A stretch of 64,000 bases of DNA. It comes from Setophaga petechia (taxonomy: Eukaryota > Chordata > Aves > Passeriformes > Parulidae). The translations under genes and the position numbers were made by a program. The DNA lies in contig JANCRA010000010.1 of NCBI GenBank assembly GCA_024362935.1, positions 630,001 to 694,000 of the forward strand, given 5' to 3'. Numbering within the stretch: position 1 is the first letter of the stretch; every line of letters begins with the position of its first letter. The notes below the pieces were generated by a model. The model saw only the letters and a list, made by a program, of their open reading frames with translations. It ran no database searches and was not told the origin of the DNA. Shown one piece after another: positions 12,874 through 26,604 of the stretch.

Positions 12874-15161
12874 GACAACTTTCTTTTTCTTGTGTCAAAA
12901 AACTCTGCAGCCCTCTCTGCAACATCTACAACACGATGGAAGTTGTTTAGTGCGCAGGAAGGTTTTCTCCTTGCGAGACATTGTGAAAAAGCTATTTGCT
13001 TAGATGTAGGTGACAAGAAACACTTACTGCAGTGCACTGAACAGCTAATTGCTACACAGCACTGGGATTGTGTTAGCAGCTTGCAAAGTGCTAGAAAACA
13101 GTACTTTCCCACTCTCTTGCCTTTCCCTTCACATTAATACTTGAAAGGAAGGCGTCTTAGACAACTTTCTTTTTCTTGTGTCAAAACACAGTGCAGCCCT
13201 CTGTGCAACTTCTAGAACACGATAGGAAATGTTTAGGGAGCAGGAAGGTTTTCTCCTTGCGAGACATAGTGAAAAAGCTATTTGCTTAGATGGAGGTTAC
13301 AAGAAACCCTTACTGCAGTGCAGTGACAAGTTAATTGGTACACAGCACTGGGATTGTGTTAGCAGCTCTCAAAGTGCTAGAAAACAGTACTTTCCCATTC
13401 TCTTGCCTTTCCCTTCACATTAATACTTGAAAGGAAGGCATCTTTGACAACTTTCTTTTATATTTTGCAAAACACACTGCAGCCCTCTGTGCAACTTCTA
13501 CAACACGATGGAAGTTGTTTAGTGAGCAGCAACGTTTTCCCCTTGCGAGACATTGTGAAAAAGCTATTTGCTCAGATGTAGGTATCAAGAAACACTTACT
13601 GCCGTGCACTGACAAGCTAATTGCTACACAGCACTGGGATTGTGTTAGCAGCTTGCAAAGTGCTAGAAAACAGTACTTTCCCACTCTCTTGCCTTTCCCT
13701 TCACATTAATACTTGAAAGAAAGGCGTCTTAGACAACTTTCTTTTTCTTGTTACAGAACACACTGCAGCCCTCTGTGCAACTTCTAGAACACGATAGGAG
13801 ATGTTTAGTGAGCAGGAAGGTTTTCTCCTTGGGAGACATAGTGAAAAAGTTATTTGCTTAGATGTAGGTGACAAGAAACACTTACTGCAGTGAAGTGACA
13901 AGTTAATTGGTACACAGCACTGGGATTGTGTTAGCAGCCTGCAAAGTGCTAGAAAACAGTACTTTCCCACTCTCTTGCCTTTCCCTTCACATTAATACTT
14001 GAAAGGAAGGCATCTTAGACAACTTTCTTTTTCTTGTGTCAAAAAACTCTGCAGCCCTCTCTGCAACATCTACTACACGATGGAAGTTGTTTAGTGAGCA
14101 GGAAGGTTTTCTCCTTGCGAGACATACTGAAAAAGCTATTTGCTTAGATGTAGGTGACAAGAAACACTTACTGCAGTGCACTGAAAAGCTAACTGCTCCA
14201 CAGCACTAGTACTGTGTTAGCAGCTTGCAAAGTGCTAGAAAACAGTACTTTCCCACTCTCTTGCCTTTCCCTTCACATTAATACTTGAAAGGAAGGCGTC
14301 TTAGACAACTTTGTTTTACATTTTGCAAAACACACTGCAGCCCTCTGTGCAACTTCTACAACACGATGGAAGTTGTTTAGTGAGCAGCAACGTTTTCCCC
14401 TTGCGAAACAAAGTGAAAAAGCTATTTGCTCAGATGTAGGTATCAAGAAACACTTACTGCCGTGCACTGACAAGCTAATTGCTACACAGCACTGCGATTG
14501 TGTTAGCAGCTTGCAAAGTGCTAGAAAACAGTACTTTCCCACTCTCTTGCCTTTCCCTTCACATTAATACTTGAAAGGAAGGCGTCTTAGACAACTTTCT
14601 TTTTCTTGTTACAGAACACACTGCAGCCCTCTGTTCAACTTCTAGAACACGATAGGAGATGTTTAGTGAGCAAGAAGGTTTTCTCCTTGGGAGACATAGT
14701 GAAAAAGCTATTTGCTTAGATGTAGGTGACAAGAAACACTTACTGCAGTGAAGTGACAAGTTAATTGGTACACAGAACTGGGATTGTGTTAGCAGCTCTC
14801 AAAGTGATAGAAAACAGTACTTTCCCACTCTCTTGCCTTTCCCTTCACATTAATACTTGATAGGAAGGCGTCTTAGACAACTTTCTTTTTCTTGTGTCAA
14901 AAAAATCTGCAGCCCTCTCTGCAACATGTACAACACGATGGAAGTTGTTTAGTGAGCAGGAAGGTTTTCTCCATGCGAGACATAGTGAAAAAGCTATTTG
15001 CTTAGATGTAGGTGACAAGAAACACTTACTGCAGTGCACTGAACAGCTAACTGCTCCACAGCACTAGTACTGTGTTAGCAGCTTGCAAAGTGCTAGAAAA
15101 CAGTACTTTCCCACTCTCTTGCCTTTCCCTTCACATTAATACTTGAAAGGAAGGCGTCTTA

Positions 15162-15447
15162 GACAACTTTCTTTTTCTTGTGTCAAAACACAGTGCAGCC
15201 CTCTCTGCAACTTCTAGGACACGATAGGAGATGTTTAGTGAGCAGGAAGGTTTTCTCCTTGGGAGACATAGTGAAAAAGTTATTTGCTTAGATGTAGGTG
15301 ACAAGAAACACTTACTGCAGTGAAGTGACAAGTTAATTGGTACACAGCACTGGGATTGTGTTAGCAGCCTGCAAAGTGCTAGAAAACAGTACTTTCCCAC
15401 TCTCTTGCCTTTCCCTTCACATTAATACTTGAAAGGAAGGCATCTTA
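15162..15447 (+). repeat. B/D hybrid monomer, type N (copy 2)
   Basis: As the copy at 6,007, with one further change (ctctctgcaac). It follows H and precedes E in all three cases. Confidence 0.8.
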
Positions 15448-16591
15448 GACAACTTTCTTTTTCTTGTGTCAAAAAACTCTGCAGCCCTCTCTGCAACATC
15501 TACTACACGATGGAAGTTGTTTAGTGAGCAGGAAGGTTTTCTCCTTGCTAGACATACTGAAAAAGCTATTTGCTTAGATGTAGGTGACAAGAAACACTTA
15601 CTGCAGTGCACTGAAAAGCTAACTGCTCCACAGCACTAGTACTGTGTTAGCAGCTTGCAAAGTGCTAGAAAACAGTACTTTCCCACTCTCTTGCCTTTCC
15701 CTTCACATTAATACTTGAAAGGAAGGCGTCTTAGACAACTTTGTTTTACATTTTGCAAAACACACTGCAGCCCTCTGTGCAACTTCTACAACACGATGGA
15801 AGTTGTTTAGTGAGCAGCAACGTTTTCCCCTTGCGAAACAAAGTGAAAAAGCTATTTGCTCAGATGTAGGTATCAAGAAACACTTACTGCCGTGCACTGA
15901 CAAGCTAATTGCTACACAGCACTGCGATTGTGTTAGCAGCTTGCAAAGTGCTAGAAAACAGTACTTTCCCACTCTCTTGCCTTTCCCTTCACATTAATAC
16001 TTGAAAGGAAGGCGTCTTAGACAACTTTCTTTTTCTTGTTACAGAACACACTGCAGCCCTCTGTTCAACTTCTAGAACACGATAGGAGATGTTTAGTGAG
16101 CAAGAAGGTTTTCTCCTTGGGAGACATAGTGAAAAAGCTATTTGCTTAGATGTAGGTGACAAGAAACACTTACTGCAGTGAAGTGACAAGTTAATTGGTA
16201 CACAGCACTGGGATTGTGTTAGCAGCTCTCAAAGTGATTGAAAACAGTACTTTCCCACTCTCTTGCCTTTCCCTTCACATTAATACTTGAAAGGAAGGCG
16301 TCTTAGACAACTTTCTTTTTCTTGTGTCAAAAAACTCTGCAGCCCTCTCTGCCAGATCTACAACACGATGGAAGTTGTTTAGTGAGCAGGAAGGTTTTCT
16401 CCTTGCGAGACATAGTGAAAAAGCTATTTGCTTAGATGTAGGTGACAAGAAACACTTACTGCAGTGCACTGAACAGCTAACTGCTCCACAGCACTAGTAC
16501 TGTGTTAGCAGCTTGCAAAGTGCTAGAAAACAGTACTTTCCCACTCTCTTGCCTTTCCCTTCACATTAATACTTGAAAGGAAGGCATCTTA

Positions 16592-16877
16592 GACAACTTT
16601 CTTTTTCTTGTGTCAAAAAACTCTTCAGCCCTCTCTGCCAGATCTACAACACGATGGAAGTTGTTTAGTGAGCAGGAAGGTTTTCTCCTTGCGAGACATA
16701 GTGAAAAAGCTATTTGCTTAGATGTAGGTGACAAGAAACACTTACTGCAGTGCACTGAACAGCTAACTGCTCCACAGCACTAGTACTGTGTTAGCAGCTT
16801 GCAAAGTGCTAGAAAACAGTACTTTCCCACTCTCTTGCCTTTCCCTTCACATTAATACTTGAAAGGAAGGCATCTTA
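16592..16877 (+). repeat. M/L hybrid monomer
   Basis: Carries the M marker ctcttcag followed by the L marker gccagatctac and the L-type tail (ctccacagcactagtact). It lies between an L and an M and reads as the direct junction product of an L-M misalignment by one unit. Confidence 0.8.
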
Positions 16878-17735
16878 GACAACTTTCTTTTTCTTGTGTC
16901 AAAAAACTCTTCAGCCCTCTCTGCAACATCTACAACACGATGGAAGTTGTTTAGTGAGCAGGAAGGTTTTCTCCTTGCGAGACATAGTGAAAAAGCTATT
17001 TGCTTAGATGTAGGTGACAAGAAACACTTACTGCAGTGCATTGAACAGCTAATTGCTACACAGAACTGGGATTGTGTTAGCAGCTTGCAAAGTGCTAGAA
17101 AACAGTACTTTCCCACTCTCTTGCCTTTCCCTTCACATTAATACTTGAAAGGAAGGCATCTTAGACAACTTTCTTTTTCTTGTGTCAAAAAACTCTGCAG
17201 CCTTCTCTGCAACATCTACATCACGATGGAATTTGTTTAGTGAGCAGGAAGGTTTTCTCCTTGCGGGACATAGTGAAAAAGCTTTTTGCTTAGATGTAGG
17301 AGACAAGAAACACTTACTGCAGTGCACTGAACAGCTAACTGCTACACAGCACTAGGACTGTGTTAGCAGCTTGCAAAGTGCTAGAAAACAGTACTTTCCC
17401 ACTCTCTTGCCTTTCCCTTCACATTAATACTTGAAAGGAAGGCGTCTTAGACAACTTTCTTTTTCTTGTTACAGAACACACTGCAGCCTTCTGTGCAACT
17501 TCTAGAACACGATAGGAGATGTTTAGTGAGCAGGAAGGTTTTCTCCTTGGGAGACATAGTGAAAAAGCTATTTGCTTAGATGTCGGTGACAAGAAACACT
17601 TACTGCAGTGGACTGAAAAGCTTACTGCTACACAGCACTGCGATTGTGTTAGCAGCCTGCAAAGTGCTAGAAAACAGTACTTTCCCACTCTCTTGCCTTT
17701 CCCTTCACATTAATACTTGAAAGGAAGGCATCTTA

Positions 17736-20700
17736 GACAACTTTCTTTTTCTTGTGTCAAAAAACTCTGCAGCCCTCTCTGCAACATCTACAACACGATG
17801 GAAGTTGTTTAGTGCGCAGGAAGGTTTTCTCCTTGCGAGACATTGTGAAAAAGCTATTTGCTTAGATGTAGGTGACAAGAAACACTTACTGCAGTGCACT
17901 GAACAGCTAATTGCTACACAGCACTGGGATTGTGTTAGCAGCTTGCAAAGTGCTAGAAAACAGTACTTTCCCACTCTCTTGCCTTTCCCTTCACATTAAT
18001 ACTTGAAAGGAAGGCGTCTTAGACAACTTTCTTTTTCTTGTGTCAAAACACAGTGCAGCCCTCTGTGCAACTTCTAGAACACGATAGGAAATGTTTAGGG
18101 AGCAGGAAGGTTTTCTCCTTGCGAGACATAGTGAAAAAGCTATTTGCTTAGATGGAGGTGACAAGAAACCCTTACTGCAGTGCAGTGACAAGTTAATTGG
18201 TACACAGCACTGGGATTGTGTTAGCAGCTCTCAAAGTGCTAGAAAACAGTACTTTCCCATTCTCTTGCCTTTCCCTTCACATTAATACTTGAAAGGAAGT
18301 CATCTTTGACAACTTTCTTTTATATTTTGCAAAACACACTGCAGCCCTCTGTGCAACTTCTAGAACACGATGGAAGTTGTTTAGTGAGCAGCAACGTTTT
18401 CCCCTTGCGAGACATTGTGAAAAAGCTATTTGCTCAGATGTAGGTATCAAGAAACACTTACTGCCGTGCACTGACAAGCTAATTGCTACACAGCACTGGG
18501 ATTGTGTTAGCAGCTTGCAAAGTGCTAGAAAACAGTACTTTCCCACTCTCTTGCCTTTCCCTACACATTAATACTTGAAAGGAAGGCGTCTTAGACAACT
18601 TTCTTTTTCTTGTTACAGAACACACTGCAGCCCTCTGTGCAACTTCTAGAACACGATAGGAGATGTTTAGTGAGCAGGAAGGTTTTCTCCTTGGGAGACA
18701 TAGTGAAAAAGTTATTTGCTTAGATGTAGGTGACAAGAAACACTTACTGCAGTGAAGTGACAAGTTAATTGGTACACAGCACTGGGATTGTGTTAGCAGC
18801 CTGCAAAGTGCTAGAAAACAGTACTTTCCCACTCTCTTGCCTTTCCCTTCACATTAATACTTGAAAGGAAGGCATCTTAGACAACTTTCTTTTTCTTGTG
18901 TCAAAAAACTCTGCAGCCCTCTCTGCAACATCTACTACACGATGGAAGTTGTTTAGTGAGCAGGAAGGTTTTCTCCTTGCGAGACATACTGAAAAAGCTA
19001 TTTGCTTAGATGTAGGTGACAAGAAACACTTACTGCAGTGCACTGAAAAGCTAACTGCTCCACAGCACTAGTACTGTGTTAGCAGCTTGCAAAGTGCTAG
19101 AAAACAGTACTTTCCCACTCTCTTGCCTTTCCCTTCACATTAATACTTGAAAGGAAGGCGTCTTAGACAACTTTGTTTTACATTTTGCAAAACACACTGC
19201 AGCCCTCTGTGCAACTTCTACAACACGATGGAAGTTGTTTAGTGAGCAGCAACGTTTTCCCCTTGCGAAACAAAGTGAAAAAGCTATTTGCTCAGATGTA
19301 GGTATCAAGAAACACTTACTGCCGTGCACTGACAAGCTAATTGCTACACAGCACTGCGATTGTGTTAGCAGCTTGCAAAGTGCTAGAAAACAGTACTTTC
19401 CCACTCTCTTGCCTTTCCCTTCACATTAATACTTGAAAGGAAGGCGTCTTAGACAACTTTCTTTTTCTTGTTACAGAACACACTGCAGCCCTCTGTTCAA
19501 CTTCTAGAACACGATAGGAGATGTTTAGTGAGCAAGAAGGTTTTCTCCTTGGGAGACATAGTGAAAAAGCTATTTGCTTAGATGTAGGTGACAAGAAACA
19601 CTTACTGCAGTGAAGTGACAAGTTAATTGGTACACAGCACTGGGATTGTGTTAGCAGCTCTCAAAGTGATTGAAAACAGTACTTTCCCACTCTCTTGCCT
19701 TTCCCTTCACATTAATACTTGAAAGGAAGGCGTCTTAGACAACTTTCTTTTTCTTGTGTCAAAAAACTCTGCAGCCCTCTCTGCCAGATCTACAACACGA
19801 TGGAAGTTGTTTAGTGAGCAGGAAGGTTTTCTCCTTGCGAGACATAGTGAAAAAGCTATTTGCTTAGATGTAGGTGACAAGAAACACTTACTGCAGTGCA
19901 CTGAACAGCTAACTGCTCCACAGCACTAGTACTGTGTTAGCAGCTTGCAAAGTGCTAGAAAACAGTACTTTCCCACTCTCTTGCCTTTCCCTTCACATTA
20001 ATACTTGAAAGGAAGGCATCTTAGACAACTTTCTTTTTCTTGTGTCAAAAAACTCTTCAGCCCTCTCTGCAACATCTACAACACGATGGAAGTTGTTTAG
20101 TGAGCAGGAAGGTTTTCTCCTTGCGAGACATAGTGAAAAAGCTATTTGCTTAGATGTAGGTGACAAGAAACACTTACTGCAGTGCATTGAACAGCTAATT
20201 GCTACACAGAACTGGGATTGTGTTAGCAGCTTGCAAAGTGCTAGAAAACAGTACTTTCCCACTCTCTTGCCTTTCCCTTCACATTAATACTTGAAAGGAA
20301 GGCATCTTAGACAACTTTCTTTTTCTTGTGTCAAAAAACTCTGCAGCCTTCTCTGCAACATCTACATCACGATGGAATTTGTTTAGTGAGCAGGAAGGTT
20401 TTCTCCTTGCGGGACATAGTGAAAAAGCTTTTTGCTTAGATGTAGGAGACAAGAAACACTTACTGCAGTGCACTGAACAGCTAACTGCTACACAGCACTA
20501 GGACTGTGTTAGCAGCTTGCAAAGTGCTAGAAAACAGTACTTTCCCACTCTCTTGCCTTTCCCTTCACATTAATACTTGAAAGGAAGGCGTCTTAGACAA
20601 CTTTCTTTTTCTTGTTACAGAACACACTGCAGCCTTCTGTGCAACTTCTAGAACACGATAGGAGATGTTTAGTGAGCAGGAAGGTTTTCTCCTTGGGAGA

Positions 20701-20881
20701 CATAGTGAAAAAGCTATTTGCTTAGATGTCGGTGACAAGAAACACTTACTGCAGTGGACTGAAAAGCTTACTGCTACACAGCACTGCGATTGTGTTAGCA
20801 GCCTGCAAAGTGCTAGAAAACAGTACTTTCCCACTCTCTTGCCTTTCCCTTCACATTAATACTTGAAAGGAAGGCATCTTA
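17736..20881 (+). repeat. HOR copy 4, short 11-mer
   Basis: Order A-B-C-D-E-F-K-L-M-G-O, exactly 11 x 286 bp. It equals the 20-mer with nine units (H to the second K) missing, as expected for one unequal exchange between the two F-K occurrences. It shares with copy 5 the variant gaaggaagtcatctttg (gtc instead of ggc) before C. Confidence 0.92.
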
Positions 20882-23800
20882 GACAACTTTCTTTTTCTTG
20901 TGTCAAAAAACTCTGCAGCCCTCTCTGCAACATCTACAACACGATGGAAGTTGTTTAGTGCGCAGGAAGGTTTTCTCCTTGCGAGACATAGTGAAAAAGC
21001 TATTTGCTTAGATGTAGGTGACAAGAAACACTTACTGCAGTGCACTGAACAGCTAATTGCTACACAGCACTGGGATTGTGTTAGCAGCTTGCAAAGTGCT
21101 AGAAAACAGTACTTTCCCACTCTCTTGCCTTTCCCTTCACATTAATACTTGAAAGGAAGGCGTCTTAGACAACTTTCTTTTTCTTGTGTCAAAACACAGT
21201 GCAGCCCTCTGTGCAACTTCTAGAACACGATAGGAAATGTTTAGGGAGCAGGAAGGTTTTCTCCTTGCGAGACATAGTGAAAAAGCTATTTGCTTAGATG
21301 GAGGTGACAAGAAACCCTTACTGCAGTGCAGTGACAAGTTAATTGGTACACAGCACTGGGATTGTGTTAGCAGCTCTCAAAGTGCTAGAAAACAGTACTT
21401 TCCCATTCTCTTGCCTTTCCCTTCACATTAATACTTGAAAGGAAGTCATCTTTGACAACTTTCTTTTATATTTTGCAAAACACACTGCAGCCCTCTGTGC
21501 AACTTCTAGAACACGATGGAAGTTGTTTAGTGAGCAGCAACGTTTTCCCCTTGCGAGACATTGTGAAAAAGCTATTTGCTCAGATGTAGGTATCAAGAAA
21601 CACTTACTGCCGTGCACTGACAAGCTAATTGCTACACAGCACTGGGATTGTGTTAGCAGCTTGCAAAGTGCTAGAAAACAGTACTTTCCCACTCTCTTGC
21701 CTTTCCCTACACATTAATACTTGAAAGGAAGGCGTCTTAGACAACTTTCTTTTTCTTGTTACAGAACACACTGCAGCCCTCTGTGCAACTTCTAGAACAC
21801 GATAGGAGATGTTTAGTGAGCAGGAAGGTTTTCTCCTTGGGAGACATAGTGAAAAAGTTATTTGCTTAGATGTAGGTGACAAGAAACACTTACTGCAGTG
21901 AAGTGACAAGTTAATTGGTACACAGCACTGGGATTGTGTTAGCAGCCTGCAAAGTGCTAGAAAACAGTACTTTCCCACTCTCTTGCCTTTCCCTTCACAT
22001 TAATACTTGAAAGGAAGGCATCTTAGACAACTTTCTTTTTCTTGTGTCAAAAAACTCTGCAGCCCTCTCTGCAACATCTACTACACGATGGAAGTTGTTT
22101 AGTGAGCAGGAAGGTTTTCTCCTTGCGAGACATACTGAAAAAGCTATTTGCTTAGATGTAGGTGACAAGAAACACTTACTGCAGTGCACTGAAAAGCTAA
22201 CTGCTCCACAGCACTAGTACTGTGTTAGCAGCTTGCAAAGTGCTAGAAAACAGTACTTTCCCACTCTCTTGCCTTTCCCTTCACATTAATACTTGAAAGG
22301 AAGGCGTCTTAGACAACTTTGTTTTACATTTTGCAAAACACACTGCAGCCCTCTGTGCAACTTCTACAACACGATGGAAGTTGTTTAGTGAGCAGCAACG
22401 TTTTCCCCTTGCGAAACAAAGTGAAAAAGCTATTTGCTCAGATGTAGGTATCAAGAAACACTTACTGCCGTGCACTGACAAGCTAATTGCTACACAGCAC
22501 TGCGATTGTGTTAGCAGCTTGCAAAGTGCTAGAAAACAGTACTTTCCCACTCTCTTGCCTTTCCCTTCACATTAATACTTGAAAGGAAGGCGTCTTAGAC
22601 AACTTTCTTTTTCTTGTTACAGAACACACTGCAGCCCTCTGTTCAACTTCTAGAACACGATAGGAGATGTTTAGTGAGCAAGAAGGTTTTCTCCTTGGGA
22701 GACATAGTGAAAAAGCTATTTGCTTAGATGTAGGTGACAAGAAACACTTACTGCAGTGAAGTGACAAGTTAATTGGTACACAGCACTGGGATTGTGTTAG
22801 CAGCTCTCAAAGTGATAGAAAACAGTACTTTCCCACTCTCTTGCCTTTCCCTTCACATTAATACTTGATAGGAAGGCGTCTCAGACAACTTTCTTTTTCT
22901 TGTGTCAAAAAACTCTGCAGCCCTCTCTGCAACATGTACAACACGATGGAAGTTGTTTAGTGAGCAGGAAGGTTTTCTCCTTGCGAGACATAGTGAAAAA
23001 GCTATTTGCTTAGATGTAGGTGACAAGAAACACTTCCTGCAGTGCACTGAACAGCTAACTGCTCCACAGCACTAGTACTGTGTTAGCAGCTTGCAAAGTG
23101 CTAGAAAACAGTACTTTCCCACTCTCTTGCCTTTCCCTTCACATTAATACTTGAAAGGAAGGCGTCTTAGACAACTTTCTTTTTCTTGTTACAGAACACA
23201 CTGCAGCCCTATGTTCAACTTCTACAACACGATGGAAGTTGTTTAGTGAGCAGCAGGAAGGTTTTCTCCTTGCGAGACATAGTGAAAAAGCTATTTGCTT
23301 AGATGTAGGTGACAAGAAACACTTACTGCAGTGCACTGAACAGCTAACTGCTCCACAGCACTAGTACTGTGTTAGCAGCTTGCAAAGTGCTAGAAAACAG
23401 TACTTTCCCACTCTCTTGCCTTTCCCTTCACATTAATACTTGAAAGGAAGGCGTCTTAGACAACTTTCTTTTTCTTGTTACAGAACACACTGCAGCCCTA
23501 TGTTCAACTTCTACAACACGATGGAAGTTGTTTAGTGAGCAGCAACGTTTACCCCTTGCGAGACAAAGTGAAAAAGCTATTTGCTCAGATGTAGGTATCA
23601 AGAAACACTTACTCCAGTGCACTGACAATCTAATTGCTACACAGCACTGCGATTGTGTTAGCAGCTTGCAAAGTGCTAGAAAACAGTACTTTCCCACTCT
23701 CTTGCCTTTCCCTTCACATTAATACTTGAAAGGAAGGCGTCTTAGACAACTTTGTTTTACATTTTGCAAAACACACTGCAGCCCTCTGTGCAACTTCTAC

Positions 23801-26604
23801 AACACGATGGAAGTTGTTTAGTGAGCAGCAACGTTTTCCCCTTGCGAAACAAAGTGAAAAAGCTATTTGCTCAGATGTAGGTATCAAGAAACACTTACTG
23901 CCGTGCACTGACAAGCTAATTGCTACACAGCACTGCGATTGTGTTAGCAGCTTGCAAAGTGCTAGAAAACAGTACTTTCCCACTCTCTTGCCTTTCCCTT
24001 CACATTAATACTTGAAAGGAAGGCGTCTTAGACAACTTTCTTTTTCTTGTTACAGAACACACTGCAGCCCTATGTTCAACTTCTACAACACGATAGGAGA
24101 TGTTTAGTGAGCAAGAAGGTTTTCTCCTTGGGAGACATAGTGAAAAAGCTATTTGCTTAGATGTAGGTGACAAGAAACACTTACTGCAGTGCATTCAAAA
24201 GCTAACTGCTACACAGCACTGGGATTGTGTTAGCAGCTTGCAAAGTGCTAGAAAACAGTACTTTCCCACTCTCTTGCCTTTCCCTACACATTAATACTTG
24301 AAAGGAAGGCGTCTTAGACAACTTTCTTTTTCTTGTTACAGAACACACTGCAGCCCTCTGTGCAACTTCTAGAACACGATAGGAGATGTTTAGTGAGCAG
24401 GAAGGTTTTCTCCTTGGGAGACATAGTGAAAAAGTTATTTGCTTAGATGTAGGTGACAAGAAACACTTACTGCAGTGAAGTGACAAGTTAATTGGTACAC
24501 AGCACTGGGATTGTGTTAGCAGCTCTCAAAGTGATAGAAAACAGTACTTTCCCACTCTCTTCCCTTTCCCTTCACATTAATACTTGAAAGGAAGGCATCT
24601 TAGACAACTTTCTTTTTCTTGTGTCAAAAAACTCTGCAGCCCTCTCTGCAACATCTACTACACGATGGAAGTTGTTTAGTGAGCAGGAAGGTTTTCTCCT
24701 TGCGAGACATACTGAAAAAGCTATTTGCTTAGATGTAGGTGACAAGAAACACTTACTGCAGTGCACTGAAAAGCTAACTGCTCCACAGCACTAGTACTGT
24801 GTTAGCAGCTTGCAAAGTGCTAGAAAACAGTACTTTCCCACTCTCTTGCCTTTCCCTTCACATTAATACTTGAAAGGAAGGCGTCTTAGACAACTTTGTT
24901 TTACATTTTGCAAAACACACTGCAGCCCTCTGTGCAACTTCTACAACACGATGGAAGTTGTTTAGTGAGCAGCAACGTTTTCCCCTTGCGAAACAAAGTG
25001 AAAAAGCTATTTGCTCAGATGTAGGTATCAAGAAACACTTACTGCCGTGCACTGACAAGCTAATTGCTACACAGCACTGCGATTGTGTTAGCAGCTTGCA
25101 AAGTGCTAGAAAACAGTACTTTCCCACTCTCTTGCCTTTCCCTTCACATTAATACTTGAAAGGAAGGCGTCTTAGACAACTTTCTTTTTCTTGTTACAGA
25201 ACACACTGCAGCCCTCTGTTCAACTTCTAGAACACGATAGGAGATGTTTAGTGAGCAAGAAGGTTTTCTCCTTGGGAGACATAGTGAAAAAGCTATTTGC
25301 TTAGATGTAGGTGACAAGAAACACTTACTGCAGTGAAGTGACAAGTTAATTGGTACACAGAACTGGGATTGTGTTAGCAGCTCTCAAAGTGATTGAAAAC
25401 AGTACTTTCCCACTCTCTTGCCTTTCCCTTCACATTAATACTTGAAAGGAAGGCGTCTTAGACAACTTTCTTTTTCTTGTGTCAAAAAACTCTGCAGCCC
25501 TCTCTGCCAGATCTACAACACGATGGAAGTTGTTTAGTGAGCAGGAAGGTTTTCTCCTTGCGAGACATAGTGAAAAAGCTATTTGCTTAGATGTAGGTGA
25601 CAAGAAACACTTACTGCAGTGCACTGAACAGCTAACTGCTCCACAGCACTAGTACTGTGTTAGCAGCTTGCAAAGTGCTAGAAAACAGTACTTTCCCACT
25701 CTCTTGCCTTTCCCTTCACATTAATACTTGAAAGGAAGGCATCTTAGACAACTTTCTTTTTCTTGTGTCAAAAAACTCTTCAGCCCTCTCTGCAACATCT
25801 ACAACACGATGGAAGTTGTTTAGTGAGCAGGAAGGTTTTCTCCTTGCGAGACATAGTGAAAAAGCTATTTGCTTAGATGTAGGTGACAAGAAACACTTAC
25901 TGCAGTGCATTGAAAAGCTAATTGCTACACAGAACTGGGATTGTGTTAGCAGCTTGCAAAGTGCTAGAAAACAGTACTTTCCCACTCTCTTGCCTTTCCC
26001 TTCACATTAATACTTGAAAGGAAGGCATCTTAGACAACTTTCTTTTTCTTGTGTCAAAAAACTCTGCAGCCTTCTCTGCAACATCTACATCACGATGGAA
26101 TTTGTTTAGTGAGCAGGAAGGTTTTCTCCTTGCGGGACATAGTGAAAAAGCTTTTTGCTTAGATGTAGGAGACAAGAAACACTTACTGCAGTGCACTGAA
26201 CAGCTAACTGCTACACAGCACTAGGACTGTGTTAGCAGCTTGCAAAGTGCTAGAAAACAGTACTTTCCCACTCTCTTGCCTTTCCCTTCACATTAATACT
26301 TGAAAGGAAGGCGTCTTAGACAACTTTCTTTTTCTTGTTACAGAACACACTGCAGCCTTCTGTGCAACTTCTAGAACACGATAGGAGATGTTTAGTGAGC
26401 AGGAAGGTTTTCTCCTTGGGAGACATAGTGAAAAAGCTATTTGCTTAGATGTCGGTGACAAGAAACACTTACTGCAGTGGACTGAAAAGCTTACTGCTAC
26501 ACAGCACTGCGATTGTGTTAGCAGCCTGCAAAGTGCTAGAAAACAGTACTTTCCCACTCTCTTGCCTTTCCCTTCACATTAATACTTGAAAGGAAGGCAT
26601 CTTA
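20882..26604 (+). repeat. HOR copy 5, full 20-mer
   Basis: Same 20-unit order and 5,723-bp length as copy 2. The second D unit (24,317-24,602) has a K-like 3' end (ctctcaaagtgatag) and the private change cttcccttt near 24,559, both repeated in copy 6. Copies 5 and 6 are directly adjacent and differ at only scattered positions by eye. Confidence 0.92.
23170..23458 (+). repeat. 289-bp hybrid monomer, type P (copy 2)
   Basis: Same gagcagcaggaagg join and the same neighbours (H before, I after) as the copy at 9,439, so the unit was amplified as part of the 20-mer. Confidence 0.85.

Larger units (their letters stand above)
12874..17735 (+). repeat. HOR copy 3, 17-mer
   Basis: Order A-B-C-D-E-F-K-H-N-E-F-K-L-L/M-M-G-O, 4,862 bp. 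N is a B/D hybrid type. It shares private variants with copy 7: H carries an extra A-run (caaaaaaatctg) and ctccatgcg. With copies 6 and 7 it shares ggaggttac in B and gaaagaaagg just before D. Relative to the 20-mer, P-I-F-J-D is replaced by N. Confidence 0.9.
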